DNA of 64,000 nt from Dioszegia crocea (GCA_001600615.1 BCKK01000006.1:930001-994000), one strand, 5' to 3'; counted from the first letter of the stretch, positions 48,853 through 60,806 are shown. A program made the numbers and translations. Notes: generated by a model not told the origin, from the letters alone.

Positions 48853-49383
48853 CGTTTTAGCGTAGATCTTCGTTCAACCTTGATGCGTCCTTTGGATCAC
48901 GGGTTCGCAAAGTGTAATTGATCTGTTAAGTGAGAGATGGTATGTCAGATCATGAGAACCTCTGTGTCCTAGATACCGTGCATGCAGCCAGTGGACTCGC
49001 CAGTCGCAGCGGGAAAATCTATAAGGAGGTCGGCCGCCGAATCCGTTCCCAACAAGCGAGCTGTGCGCCTCTTGTCCACGAGCACAAGGAGAAAGATATC
49101 TCCGGAAGCGGTAGCATGGTGACCGAGATCGACAGTGGTGCTATAGCCTATAGGGATAGTGAATTAGCTTTGCGATGGAGAGGAGTCTTTTGTGCTGTTG
49201 ACGAACAAAGAGCGCCCAAGGTGACCGGAAGCAACACCCGTGGTGTGCGTTGCAACGCTGTTGAGCAGACGCCCGTGCGTCACGTTTCATCTTGTAGGCA
49301 GGCGCTCTATGATGCCACCCGGCCGGGCCACACTCTTCCCCTACCCAATGATACATCACATCTCCCTTGTCCACTATGATATG
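48853..49383. other. Promoter interval of the Ste6-like gene
   Basis: About 530 nt upstream of the transporter start, shared with the 3' end of the next gene. An ACAAAGAG word (about 49206) resembles the HMG-box core ACAAAG used by fungal mating regulators, but a single occurrence is weak. No other element was recognised. Confidence 0.35.
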
Positions 49384-50073
49384 CTAATACCACGAGAAGA
49401 TAGCGTCTATGGTTGAGAAGCTATATTCATAGGTCGAATCGTTGTGCTCATACAGGTCTTCAAGCTCTTCCGCCTGCTCGTTCAACGCCTCCTTCAATCC
49501 CAACATCTCCGGCCCATACTCCACCTTTTCAAGGATATTAACCATCGCCTCCGCCAATAGATTTCCGATGTCTGTAGCTTGCCTCTTGATCTGCTGATTC
49601 CTGCTCTCAACAACCAGCTTCGCAATCGCCGCCATGGTTTCCAACGCTGAGCGACGTGTCTCTGCGCAATTCGACCGCTCACAGCCTAGAGACATCTCCG
49701 CAATTCCATCAACGATGTTTTTCCTGATCTCTTCGGCGACCTCGTCTTTCAAACCGCGTTTGAGCCTAAATCGCTCGAGTCGAGGTTTGACCTTCGCCAA
49801 AATGTGATCGAAATTGAGAGGGGCCGCAGACAAGGCCAGCTGAGCGGCACTCTTGTGACTGAGATTTGCCTCATGAAGATGCTTATCGACGATGGGGAAA
49901 GTTGTGGGGTGAGCAGAAATGAGGGCCAGAATAAGATCGACACAGGATTCTTTCGAAAGGATTGCCAGATCGGAACGTGTCGCGAGAGGTAGAATGTGAG
50001 AGGAGGGGGAGTCAGCAGTGACGATGGTAGGGGAAGATGTGCGTGCTCGCTTGTATGGGGGAGAGGGCGTCAT
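49384..50073 (-). CDS. Hypothetical helical protein, weakly Cut8/Sts1-like
   Basis: A single-exon gene of 229 residues. The N-terminus MTPSPPYKRARTSSPTI has an NLS-like KRAR, then LPLATRSDLAILSKESCVDL and LILALISAHPTTFPIV. This pattern (basic NLS, LPLxxL, L-rich helix ending in HPxxxxxV) resembles Cut8/Sts1, the nuclear tether of the proteasome. Beyond residue 80 the helical sequence (HILAKVKPRLERFRLKRGL, EEIRKNIVDGIAEMSLG, AETRRSALETMAAIAKLV) could be the helical bundle, but no specific motif was matched. It may equally be an unrelated helical protein. It ends EYSFSTIDAIFSWY and is divergent with the fuconate dehydratase gene. Confidence 0.7.
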   Translation of the reverse strand: MTPSPPYKRARTSSPTIVTADSPSSHILPLATRSDLAILSKESCVDLILALISAHPTTFPIVDKHLHEANLSHKSAAQLALSAAPLNFDHILAKVKPRLERFRLKRGLKDEVAEEIRKNIVDGIAEMSLGCERSNCAETRRSALETMAAIAKLVVESRNQQIKRQATDIGNLLAEAMVNILEKVEYGPEMLGLKEALNEQAEELEDLYEHNDSTYEYSFSTIDAIFSWY

Positions 50074-50289
50074 GATCGATGTGGATTGACTGGGGATGAT
50101 GCATGATGATTGCGTCCATCAAGAGGCCAAGAGGAGCTCCAAGAGTTCGCGACGCGACGCGTTTGATGGTATGACGTGTCATCCCGGCCTTTTGATAAGC
50201 GGTAAATCCCGGCTGAAGCGGGCCGGATCAAGCCCGGGCCGCGCAGCCGCCGGTGGATTAAGTGGGCCAACTGCAAAAAGGTGGTCCAG

Positions 50290-50297
50290 TATATAAG
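50290..50297 (+). promoter_or_regulatory. TATA box of the fuconate dehydratase gene
   Basis: TATATAAG lies 93 nt upstream of the ATG at 50383, followed by a C/A/T-rich leader. Spacing fits a fungal core promoter. Confidence 0.6.
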
Positions 50298-50382
50298 GTC
50301 ATCTCTGGCATACATCTCCACTCCACATCCACCACATACACTCCTCTACTACTTCACTACTACATCAGTACCCATACTCATC

Positions 50383-52370
50383 ATGCCCGGTCTCAAAATC
50401 ACCGGCTTCGCCGTCCATGGTAAGCGCCCCGTCGTCTCCTGACTCGAGCTCAGCTGATCCTTTCCAGACATCCGTTTCCCTACCGTGAGCTTTGTGTCGG
50501 CTGCCTGCGTCCTATCTGACCCCTACTGACTATGTCTAGAACGTCACAGGTGATGGAACAGACGCGATGAACAAAGAGTGCGACTACTCGGCCGCCTACG
50601 TCGAGATCCAGACCGACGGGGACCTTAAGGGGCAGGGAATGACCTTCAGTAAGTATCCGCATCACAGGCCTACGAGAGCTGGGATTGACCTTGTCAGCTA
50701 TTGGCCGAGGTAACGATATCGTCATGTACGCCATTAAGGAGGTTGCCAACCGGATAGTCGGTATGGAAGTCGAGACTATCTTCGGTGACATTGGCGCGTT
50801 CTGGACATTCCGTACGTACCTCTTTCTGCCGCAGCTGCTATCATCGCTAATAGTCTAGTTGTCGGAGACCCCCAACACCGATGGCTCGGACCTGAGAAGG
50901 GTGTCATCCACCTCGCCACAGCGGCCGTCAACAACGCTGTTTGGGACATGTTCGCCAAGGCCCGTGGAAAGCCTTTGTGGAAGTTGATTGTCGACTTCAC
51001 CCCTGAGGAGTGAGTTGAGAGTCCACCAACTTTTGTGGCTCCAAACTGACCTGTTAGGATGGTCAAGGCTGCTGCATTCCGATACATCACCGACGCCCTG
51101 ACACCCGAGGAGGCCCTAGCGATGCTCAAGGAGAAGGAGGCGGGCAAGAAGGCCCGAGAGGAGGATGTCAAGAAGCGCGGATACCCCGCTTACACCACAT
51201 CCGTCGGATGGCTCGGTAAGTCTATCTCATTTGACTGCTTCTCGGAGATCCGCTGACCTTGATAGGATACTCGGACGAGAAGGTCCGCCGCCTGACGAAA
51301 GAAGCTCTGAACCAGGGTTTCAACCACTTCAAAGTAAGCTGCCTCATTCGGGAAGTCGATGACGTGCTGAGCTGATCCCTTCAGCTCAAGGTCGGAGCAG
51401 ACGTAGAGGACGATCTCCGCCGAGGTCGACTTATTCGATCAATCATTGATGACCCTGCAAACATGCCTGCTGGCCGTGAGATTGACCCGGCCACTATTGC
51501 CGACAAGAACGCTGGACCTACTGGCTGTGTTTTGATGGTTGATGCCAACCGTACGTTAGCTCGTTCTCCACTGCTTTGGAGAGTCCAAATGCTGAAATAC
51601 TGCAGAGGTCTGGGATGTACCACAAGCTATCGAGTACATGAAGAAGCTCGAGCCTTTGAAGGTGTGGTTCATTGAAGAGCCTACTGCTCCTGATGATGCC
51701 GTTGGACACGCCGCGATTAGGAAGGCACTCAAGCCTTTGAACATTGGTGTCGCAACTGGAGAACACGCCCACAACCGAGTAAGCTAACTGATGCTCATTG
51801 AAGCCAAGCCCAGCTGACGAATTAGATGGTTTTCAAGCAACTGCTCCAGCTTGAGGCTATCGACGTCACCCAGATCGACTCATGTCGTGTCTCCGGTATC
51901 AACGAGGTGAGCTATTTTTTTCGCTTATTTCTAGTGCTCGTAGCTAACTCCTCAGCTCCTAGCCATCATGCTCATGTCAGCCAAATTCGGCAAGCCCGTC
52001 TGCCCCCACGCTGGCGGTGTCGGTCTTTGCGAATATGTCATCCACCTATCGCTCATCGACTACATTGCGATTTCAGGAGACATGACACGAAACGTTCTTG
52101 AATTCGTCGAGTGAGTTTGCTCCTTCGTCCTCGTCGCAAGACCAAGAAAACTGACCCCGCAGCCACCTGCACGAGCACTTCAAATACCCATGCTCCATCA
52201 ACCCCCAGGGCCGATACAATGTACCCCTCGACCCTACCGAGGGCTACTCGATCGAGATGTTTGAAGAATCCATGAAGGAGTTTGCCTTCCCCGGGGGATC
52301 ATACTGGGTCGCGGCGGCCGCTGGGAATGCCCCAAAGCCTACGCACAGGGGTATTGAGGATGGTCATTAG
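50383..52370 (+). CDS. L-fuconate dehydratase-like enolase superfamily enzyme (ENOSF1 type)
   Basis: Ten or so exons give a protein of about 440 residues. The start is MPGLKITGFAVHDIRFPT. Motifs in order: DYSAAYVEIQTDGDLKGQGM, TIGRGNDIVMYAIKEV, GPEKGVIHLATAAVNNAVWD, AYTTSVGWLGYSDEKVR, FNHFKLKVGADVEDDLRR (KxK base), GCVLMVDANQVWD (metal Asp), LEPLKVWFIEEPTAPDD (metal Glu), IGVATGEHAHNRMVF (metal Glu), QIDSCRVSGINE and GKPVCPHAGGVGLCEYVIH (His base). It ends HRGIEDGH with TAG at 52370. The family dehydrates L-fuconate to 2-keto-3-deoxy-L-fuconate in fucose and related acid-sugar breakdown. All catalytic residues are present, so activity is likely, though the exact acid sugar is inferred. Confidence 0.92.
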
Positions 52371-52615
52371 ATTAGATAGATAGCATAGGTTCAGAGCACA
52401 AGTCATGCAAATCAGGAATAGAATTAAGATGTGGCGATTGTCAAGCTTCAAGCCAGAAGTGAGCGTGGGCGCAGATCCACATGTGCTATCCCGCCCCAGT
52501 ACATACCAGCCGTCGACCACCGGCCATTAATCAACGCATCAGCAAACGGTAGCATCGCTGCTCAACCATGACTAATTCCCGGTCACTGCATACCCCTGTC
52601 TACTTGCTTGAAATC

Positions 52616-54568
52616 CTATCCCAGCTGTCCCGAAAAGATGAGCTCAATCGCAGCTTCCACATTCCCGCCCGTACGCCTCAACGCCGTAATGTTCTTCTGT
52701 GCATCCCACAATCCCTAGTTTGAATCAGCTTTAACGCCTTTCAACCCAGGGACCAGCATCGCGGTAAACTTACCATAGCATTCAATTGACCCAACTGCGT
52801 AGCGTAAATCTCCTCAGGCGCCCTATCATCCCTTGGTGCCGCCGGAGCAGGCGGGAATCCCATACCTCTCATTCCACCCGCACCTCCAGGACCAAACATC
52901 GACGCAAATGGATTCGCACCCCCAGCACCTTCTCCGCCGGCCGGCCCAAACATCGACGCAAACGGATTCGCACCTCCAGCACCTGCTCCGCCCGGTCCAC
53001 CTGGCCCGAATAGCGCCGCGAGGGGGTTCGCACCCGCACCTGCTCCAGCGCCATATGCTGGGGGATTTCCAGTAGGGTTTGCGCCTCCAGCAGGAGCTGC
53101 AGCTTGGGGTGCAAAGAGGTTGGGGAAGGGGTCAGTGGGTGCTTGTGCTGCGCCGCCTGCTCCACCCGCACCTGCTCCTGCACCTCCGCCCATCAGACCT
53201 GCTAGACCGCCCATACCGCCCATTCCACCCATTCCTCCCATACCGCCACGCCCACCTCCACTTTCCATGGCAGCTTGCATCTGCATCATCTGTCATATCA
53301 GCTGATTGCCCACGGGGACAAGTGGACGGTGCTTCAGCTCACCATCCGCAATGACTCGGGATTGCTCATCATCTCTCGCACCATCGGGTTGTTCATCATT
53401 TCCCGGATCTGCGGGCCCATCCCAGCAAGCTGAGGGTTGGCTGAAATGATCTAAGCGAAGGTCAGCTTGTGATTCCAGATATACAAATTTCATCGGTAGA
53501 CTGACCTGATCAACAACTTCGGGACGAGACATCATATCCGACATGCTCCGTAGAAACTCGGGACTCTGCATCATGTTGGCCATCTGGAACGTCAGCTGTC
53601 ATCTTGCCACCATGAGTGACATCTCAACTGACCGCATTGGGATCTTGCAGATTGTCAATGCCCTGCATACCGGCGAAAGGGTTGAACCCAGCCAAACCCT
53701 GATCCGTCAGCCAATACCCTTATTGTACGCTCCTCTCCCATCTGCGATCTGCCAAGGGCAAGCGCTCGGCGCCAAACACGTTTTCGGGCTTGAGAGCTTG
53801 GAGCTTCATCGGCCTTGATTCGGCTCTCTTGCTCGCAAACAAGGAGGGTGTCAGGGGATGAACGTACATGATGAATGTTCTCCACATTGTCCACCGGGTT
53901 CCCAGCGACGTTCAGCCCAGTCCCCATTTGAGGTAGACGCTGACTCGTCCCCGCTGAAGATCCACCCGATGCGGAAGCAGGAGCAGCAGCGCCCTTAGCG
54001 GCACCTTTGACCATGTGGAGTGTGTGGCCGGTCTGATGTTCAGCTGAATCTCAAACGATAGAAGGAGTAGGGTAGCAAGATGATGTGTATGTCGTGGAGG
54101 TCTTGGCAAGTCTTGCGAGGGGGAGATAGCATACCTGGATCTTATAGGTCGATATCGTCTCTTCGTCCTTCAACACCTTGCCTGTCACTATCAGCTCCTG
54201 TTCTCTCGATCATAGAATGTAGACCTCGACCCAATCTCAGATCCTTCCACAACCCCTACGCGCCGAGATCAAAGCTAACATACCAGAGTAGATCAACCGC
54301 TGCCTGTCCTTCTCCACATCACTCTTGGCAGCAATCGCCTCCTTGAGCTCGCTAACAAGCTTAGACGGCGAGATCTCAATCGACAGCTTAAGTTCCGAAG
54401 GACCCTTCACATTGCTAGAATATTCTATCAGCGCCGGTCCAGATGCAGACGCGATCAGCATTGACAGGCCGAGATAAGCGGAGATGGCCAGAGGTTGGGG
54501 TAAGGGGGGCAAGATCGCAAGACGTACATTGTGATCTCATCCCCTGTGTTCACTGATTCCTCTGCCAT
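52616..54568 (-). CDS. DSK2: Ubiquilin/Dsk2-family proteasome shuttle
   Basis: The start MAEESVNTGDEIT joins over an intron to INVKGPSELKLSIEIS, the ubiquitin-like domain, continuing VSELKEAIAAKSDVEKDRQR and THTLHMVKG-type sequence. An NPVDNVENIHH linker is followed by an STI1-type module: FNPFAGMQGI, MMQSPEFLRSMSDMMSRPEV, SANPQLAGMGPQIREMMNNP. A Gly/Met then Gly/Ala/Pro-rich stretch includes two to three NPFASMFGP units. The C-terminal UBA reads IYATQLGQLNAMGLWDAQKN and GGNVEAAIELIFSGQLG, with a stop at 52618-52616. Dsk2 carries ubiquitinated clients to the proteasome and works with Cdc48 in ER-associated degradation. All three signature domains are present. Confidence 0.93.
52850..53075 (-). 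repeat. Gly/Ala-rich repeats with NPFASMFGP units in Dsk2
   Basis: The unit GAGGANPFASMFGP occurs twice nearly exactly and once as GANPLAALFGP. At nucleotide level the two exact units are about 60-75 nt apart. Low-complexity expansion within the linker. Confidence 0.7.
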
Positions 54569-55155
54569 ATTGTATATGTCCGGGCCTGGTATATGCAGCT
54601 GTTGTCACTGAAGTGTATGGTGATAGTGTTGAGTGGATGGTGTGGAGTGGCGGACTGGTTGAGAGTGGCACCTTCAGAGTGGCGGCAGGCGGTAGCGTCA
54701 TCCTCCATGGATGGGGAGGGGTCAAATAAGGCTGGGCTATGTTGTCAAGCTCTAGTACTAGTACTCGTAATGTGCTGAAGGTCCCCGAGCCATCAAGCAC
54801 TCCGCAGCATTCACAGTCCCAACGTGAAGCATCTCGTCTCGGAGCTTAGGTCTGGGAGTGTTGAAATCGACCACTTGCAAGATGTCGAACGGCTGCGGAG
54901 CCTTCCTGAATCCGAAGTCTTTATCATCTGGCCGGTGAGGTGATTTTACAACTTCGACATCTCCTAATCATCGGATAGTATGCCTCTTGGTTTCGAATGG
55001 TCAGCCAACTGGTCTTGATGACCAACGACATGCCCAAGCAACGAATACTCGGCACCTGTGCAGTCATGAATCCATATAGTGTTTAAAGGTACAAACGGAG
55101 CCATACATCGCACTAGCAGGTCGGAACCGATCATACGCGGAACAGTGGTCTTCGC
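54569..55155. other. Interval between Dsk2 start and small hypothetical gene
   Basis: About 590 nt. It should contain the Dsk2 promoter. Open frames are short and show no domain or intron set. Confidence 0.4.
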
Positions 55156-55602
55156 CTAGGAGCTGGCGGCAGTCTGGACTAACGTTCCTCGTCCGTGAGA
55201 TGTGAAAGAGCCATCGGGTTCAACGTCCCTCACGAAGACATCAAAGGTCTGGCCACCGTCACTGACTCGGTACGCGTAGGGTTCGCTGGCAGCTGCTCCC
55301 ATGACTGATATGTCAGCGGTGATGAGAGTGACCACAAGTTTCAAAACAGTGTACCGTACACCGGAGACGTGGCGGTAATCATCTGAGAGGTACTCACAAA
55401 CGCCGCGCACGGGGATGACGGTACCGTCGGAAAGTGCGAAACTCCAGGGTCGCGTTATGCTCACGCCGCCCATGCCGAAGAGGGCACTCAGAGGGTCAGC
55501 GCTGGAAGCAGCGGCCAAGAAGGTTCGGCGAGCGGGATCATCGGTCGAACTGTTGGACTGATCGACGGGCTGAGGGACAGGAGGGAGGCGCGAACTTCCC
55601 AT
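55156..55602 (-). CDS. Small hypothetical protein, two exons
   Basis: The frame is open throughout, but an in-frame 93-nt intron (55305-55397; donor GTGAGT, branch CTGAC, acceptor ATATCAG) is likely, giving about 117 residues. The start MGSSRLPPVPQPVDQSNSST is disordered. It is followed by SALFGMGGVSITRPWSFALS and DGTVIPVRGVF, then MGAAASEPYAYRVSDGGQTF and DVFVRDVEPDGSFTSHGRG. The C-terminal half is beta-like with regularly spaced Tyr/Val/Phe. No family was recognised and there is no signal peptide. Confidence 0.55.
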   Translation of the reverse strand: MGSSRLPPVPQPVDQSNSSTDDPARRTFLAAASSADPLSALFGMGGVSITRPWSFALSDGTVIPVRGVCEYLSDDYRHVSGVRYTVLKLVVTLITADISVMGAAASEPYAYRVSDGGQTFDVFVRDVEPDGSFTSHGRGTLVQTAASS

Positions 55603-56032
55603 GATATTTGATGGTATGGAGAAAAGCAGAGTCAGTCGGTGAAAAATCAGTAAGGCTTCAGTTGATCGTGTATCCGAGGTGGGGGATGTGGGTGGCGAAT
55701 AATAGCGGTATCAGCTCGCCTCCTTATAGTGCGTGAGAAGTAGGACGATCGAAGACGCAGGGCAAGGTTCTCCCGGCTTGATCCGAGTTCTCTATGGATG
55801 ACCGATCGAAGCAAGTTCATCCCTGGCATCGTCATACGCTGCTTCTCGGAAACGTCCGATAATGCCCGAGACAAGCCAGGAAGAGGTCAAACGTGAGCTG
55901 TGACAGGGGTAGACTGAGCTTTCCAAAGGATCACTTTGAGTGCTGAACTTCTGCGGCCGGTGATGCATGAGGCTAGGTGGACGGGCAAGGGACACGACGC
56001 TCAAAGTGTTGAAAATATGACATAATTGACCG

Positions 56033-56086
56033 ACCTACCTACTAGTACCTACCTATCTACCTACCTACCTACCTACCTACCTACTT
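56033..56086. repeat. CTAC tetranucleotide microsatellite
   Basis: About a dozen CTAC units, nearly perfect in the last eight, with interruptions (TAGTAC, CTATC) at the left end. Confidence 0.9.
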
Positions 56087-56113
56087 AGATGGAGAAGAGG
56101 GTTATTTCGTAGC

Positions 56114-56121
56114 TATATAAA
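56114..56121 (+). promoter_or_regulatory. Orphan TATATAAA box
   Basis: TATATAAAGAGGAG lies about 30 nt right of the CTAC microsatellite, facing right. No obvious coding gene follows before the 3' end of the CSC1 gene. It could drive a non-coding RNA or be chance. Confidence 0.3.
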
Positions 56122-56409
56122 GAGGAGTAGACGAGTCCATATGCATCCCCACACGGCTGTCCACAATATATCATCTCCAAAACTCGACACAAAGGACTAG
56201 AGAGAGCGCATGAGATCCAGGTGATTTGACTCGCCCTTCAGGCGACATCTAAAGAGACCCTTAGTTCCCTCAGTCATGGTTCAGGGTACATTTCGGCCGG
56301 TAGCAGCTGAGTGTCCCAGTGCGCGTCCGCCGCTCTGTATAGACACCCAACGACCCACACTTCGGAAGTCTATTGCTACATGTAGTCATCATATCCGTCG
56401 TCCACTATA

Positions 56410-59400
56410 CTATACGGGCGGTCTCCCCGTCACTCTAACTTTCCCATCCCCAACCAACCTCGCGTGCCGATGACTACTCGCAATCCCCAAATCTCTATTC
56501 TTCTGCACCTCCGCCGCACACAACCCAAGATCGTCCAGCGGCAACCAAATCACCCTTTGAGGCTCTTTACTAGCAGGATGGAAGAACGCATTCGGATCTC
56601 CCTCCCTACCTGAATCCATCGCTCGAATACCCGGTCCACCCGGAACGGCAAAGAACGGATTATCATCCTCCTCATCCGCCAATTTCGTACCGGCAACCGA
56701 AGGATCCCGTGGCCGATCTTGCATCTCGATATCCTCATCATCATTGTCGTTATCGTTCGTTTGGGGTGGACCGGGCGCTGTCGATGAGGCTATTGTCTCC
56801 TTCGGCGGACTATAGATCGAGACATCCGTATCGATATTCAGACGCGTCCCTCCTAATCCTCTATCCAGCTTCCGAAGCACCGCCTGTGCCTCGTTCTTCA
56901 CACCTCGAACAGGTTCGGGAAGGGGGACGTTGAATCCGACGAGGTTCAGACCGGTGTCCGCATTGGTGACGGTGTTGCCCCGTGATCGGCCCTTCGAAGA
57001 ATCAGGCTTTATCGGTTCCGAAGATAAGATGGGAGAGCTGGATGCACGGGGTTGAGCCATAGCGTCCTCTTCGTCTCCATCGCCGATTTGGCTGTTTTCG
57101 TGGCCTTGCTCTTTGGGCATTCCGGAGGAGAGGTGGGAGAGAGATAAGGGAAGGGCGTTGATTAAGGGGCTGTAGGAGGTCCAGATTGTATAATGGACGG
57201 CGGCCTAAAATGTTAGCTATAGTATCCTTGTGCAGGTCCCGCAAGATAGCTCAAACTCACAGTAATGACAATCAGAACCACCATCAACGCTCCCTGAGGG
57301 ATCGCACTAGCGTACAGGTCATCATCCCTCAGCAAGAAGAAGAAGGCGCACAAAGCCACTTCCTGGATGTACATCCCCACAAAGACATGTGTGATGGCTT
57401 TGGGGAAGAACAAGCCGCCAGTGTCGCGCTCGGGGGGCTGGTCGTAGACCCAAATGAAGAGGTACTTGAAGACGATGCTGGAGAGGACAAAGAAGCAGGC
57501 GCCAAAGCCGATAATGACGGGTGAGATGACCATGTATGCCAACACTGATGGATTAGCCAGAAAGAGGGATGGATTGTAAAGCTCACTGATGACAGCATAG
57601 ACGGTGACGGCGGGGAATTGTTGGCCCCATCCTGTCGTTTGCAGAGTGTATCGGGAGTTGTAGACGGACCGACTGGGTGCGTCAGCTTAGGTCATCACGA
57701 GTGTTTTTCGATAAAACTCACGGAGTTCCCCCACCCAGAATGACCTTGAGGTAGTAGAATACCAAGGAGATGGGCTGCAGGAGAGTACCGATCGTACCCG
57801 TAAATTGAGTGAGGATGAGGGTGATGAAGAAGGTCGACGCAGTAGGCATTTGGGTTGAAAGCACCACTGCGATAGAGGCGGGATCGGAAGCGAGACTTTG
57901 AATGGCAGAGACGAGACCGGACGTGAGAGTGATGACGAAGAATGTGTGCTGATGTATTAGCTGATTGATCGATGCTCTGCTATATGGCAACTTACAACAA
58001 CCAAGAAGATGAAGTATCGCGTCATCAAATCCAGCTCGACCAGCGTCTGACTTGGAATGCCCTCGTACCGCGCGAACAACCTCAAGATGATCGGAAGAAG
58101 CAAGTTGATAACCGCCAGCAAGATGGGAGGTAGCAGACCCGAGACAACACCCTGAAGCACCTTCTTCGCCGCCGAGTCACCGCCTAGCCACGCCATCCAG
58201 GGATACTGGTCGACCAGAGTCGTAACGTTTGAAAGAGCACCAATGAAAGCAACTGCGGTTGTCAGCTGAAACACTCTTACATCAGAGTGGGTTTGAACTC
58301 ACCAGGAAACACCCAGGCGACGAGTAGCCCGCCAGTGAGCGCATAAGATCCAGCCTTTCTGATATTCTTGTCGTACGCGCTGAGATTTAGGTTCATCCAA
58401 ATCACATTCTCGGGTGACTGTTCGGTATACGCCTCCGACATGTTGTATCTGTATATCAGCTGTAAACCGCCCGTGACGTAGATAAAAGCTTACGGCTTGT
58501 GATGTATCAAGATTTGAGAAGCCATATGGGCCGCAATTTGCTGATTGAAATGGATGAAGGCCGAATTGAAAGGCGGATAATTATCCTCCTCCGTCCCAAC
58601 ACTAAGCACATCCCGATGAAGCTGATCACGACCCTCCTGTAGCGCCACCGCACACGTCGCAATCTCATTCCGTGCCCAATCGATCGTATCGACTTTCTGA
58701 CCCACACCGAGAAAGCCCAGCCCGAAGGGAGCCCAATTCGGCTTGATTCGATGAGAAGGGCGTTTATCGCGGGGAACGAGCTGGTCGGCCTTGCCCAGAT
58801 CTTCAGGACGAAGGCGGGTAGTAGGCCCTTCGCCAGCTTCAGCATCGCCCTGGCTGTCGGACGACGAGGTCTCGTTGGTCGATTTGTAAGGCGTGAGCAT
58901 TTCGGCGTTCGGAGGTGTGACGAGGTTTTCGGGAACTGGTTTGCCCTTCTCTGATAGTTGTTGAACCTTGGTCTCGCGTTTGTGTCGGTATGAGTGAGCA
59001 AATTTGATGAGCTGCACTTGAGCCTGCTCGAGTTGATTCACAGCGCGTTGTCGACGCTCGTAGAATTCGGGCATTTCTTTCAGGTTTCTGTTGGCGTGAG
59101 CTGATTCCTCGCCCTACATTCTAGTCAGGTGACAACTTACCGATTCAACCATATCCGCTTGACTCCTCCGGGAAGATGGGCAAAGAGCTGCTCCAGCTTG
59201 ACCTCGTCCAGATACGCCTGAGGGATACCCTGTATCAAGACCGTATTCGCCTGGGGCAATTTGGAGTGCTCCGGGTTGACCAGAAACTTCTGCCGAACCA
59301 CGAGCCAATTTTGGAGTTCGACCCACATGAGGTATAAGATCCAGACTATAGTCATAAGTATATATCTTGAGGCTCTGTGATCTGACCTGGCCAGCTTACA

Positions 59401-60055
59401 GATAAAAATGTAGTCCAGGATGAGATGCGCCCAGAAACGCTTCTGCTGCCCGCCTCCAATGTTTCCAGCTGTGAGCTGATCCAACCCCGACTTTCCCTCG
59501 ACGCCTGTGTTGGCCGCGTTGAGCGGTAAGAGGATGGTCCATGATAAGAACCAGATAGGGATGAGGGCTTTGGCCATCATGTTGAGGAATCGGATGAAGA
59601 CGTATGGGTCGACACCATTCTTATCGAGCACATCCTTTGGATTGGCTGGATGATCAACTTGGGCCGCTTGCATATGAACAACCGGGTGGCAGCTTACCTG
59701 TGATGATGCGCCATATTGGCCACCAGAGATGATTGCCCAGCACAGGCGCCTGGTTTTCCCTGGGCGGAATATATGTCCGGGGCTCATACCTGTCCTTATC
59801 AGCTACGCTAGTCGAGTATCGCCTGTCATTCCCCTTAGCAAAAAATTACACTCACACTGCCTTGATCCATCTCCTCAGTATGAAGAACGCGACCAATTCT
59901 CCTCCAGCAACAGCACTATTGACGATGATCGAAGTGATGAAAGACGCGGTGGAAGTTGTGAGCGCTTGGTCCCGAGCAGAATTGCTGTCGAGTGTCAGCG
60001 ACATGGTCAATGATCAACATCAGATTGAGAGACATAGATGAGAGACTCACGACAT
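56410..60055 (-). CDS. CSC1/TMEM63-family (DUF221/RSN1) ion channel
   Basis: ATG TC at 60055 splices through a 68-nt intron to NSARDQALTTSTASFITSII, a first membrane helix. Next come YEPRTYIPPRENQAPVLGN and FIRFLNMMAKALIPIWFLSW TILLPLN. The PHM7-type cytosolic domain includes ANTVLIQGIPQAYLDEVKLE, NPSEAEMLT-like linker sequence and the acidic insert TSSSDSQGDAEAGEG. The main channel domain follows: PENVIWMNLNLSAYD, GVVSGLLPPILLAVINLLLP, SQTLVELDLMTRYFIFLVV, TFFVITLTSGLVSAIQS and YMVISPVIIGFGACFFVLSS. The C-terminal tail (56410-57120) is a long disordered region ending RVTGRPPV. CSC1 proteins are osmotically or mechanically gated, Ca2+-permeable channels in the plasma membrane; the gating here is inferred. 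Confidence 0.9.
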
Positions 60056-60806
60056 CTTGACTCCACTACTCCACTAAGGTTGTGCCTCGGGCCTCGGCAG
60101 GGACAAACACTCAGTGCGTGTTTCAGGATGTGCGAGATTGATTGGGTGGCGATGACGCCTTTCGTCCTTTTATCGCTACTCGGGGTCTATTGGGCGAAGA
60201 GGAGGCAAGTGGTCGGTATGCACACGCCTCTTCGTGTAGTCCTCCACTCCACGATATGCAAGCAAGATGAGAGTGACAGTCTCAAGGCCAAACCCAAAAA
60301 AATCGCCGCAGGGACAACGCGTTTCCGTCGGAACCTTGAGCTTGTCAACACAGGATGATGTCACAAGCCAAGCCTTGACCTGACCATTGTCTGCAGTGGA
60401 ATGACCTTATCATCTGTGAAGGTCGAGCGATACAAGCCTGCATCCCCATATACAATACTACAAACCCAAAAAGAGATACAACTACTACTTTCACCAACTA
60501 TATCCTTTCCCGCATCATCGCTCTTGCCGTCTGACGTGGGCGCCCTCTTTCGGATGATGGTGCCCCATCGTTTCCTCCTTCCGCGTCACCCTCTGGTTCC
60601 CCTACATATACTTGGCCGATCTCCTGACTGTCCGATTCGTCCACCGCGTACTTGCTGGTTTGGCTTGATGCGACTGATCTGACTCCGCGTTGGTAGGTAT
60701 TGGTGTGTCTCGTGTCCGTTTTCGTTGACGTGGTAGTGATATGGTGGGTCGGCATGAAGGGATGTCTGTCTAGTGTCATGCCGTTCGCGGGAAGGGAGGT
60801 GGTCTT
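60056..60806. other. Interval between CSC1 start and microprotein gene
   Basis: About 750 nt, probably the CSC1 promoter plus the 3' untranslated region of the microprotein gene. A 93-residue open frame (60498-60779, -) follows the microprotein stop in another frame and was not accepted as coding. Confidence 0.4.

Larger units (their letters stand above)
55603..56409. other. Gene-poor interval with microsatellite and orphan TATA box
   Basis: About 800 nt between two minus-strand genes. It contains a CTAC microsatellite and a plus-strand TATATAAA but no convincing coding frame. Three short open frames (near 55650-55870, 55790-56000 and 56276-56473) lack splice sets and domains. Confidence 0.45.

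Noticed and set aside
48930..49379. 149-codon plus-strand open frame
   Set aside because: It lies in the Ste6-like promoter, has no recognisable domain, and has a Cys/His/Arg-rich random composition.
56276..56473. 65-codon plus-strand open frame downstream of the orphan TATA box
   Set aside because: It overlaps the end of the CSC1 coding region and has no conserved feature; kept only as a possible non-coding transcript.
60498..60779. 93-codon minus-strand open frame after the microprotein
   Set aside because: Its frame does not join the upstream exons. It starts inside the presumed 3' untranslated region and shows no domain.
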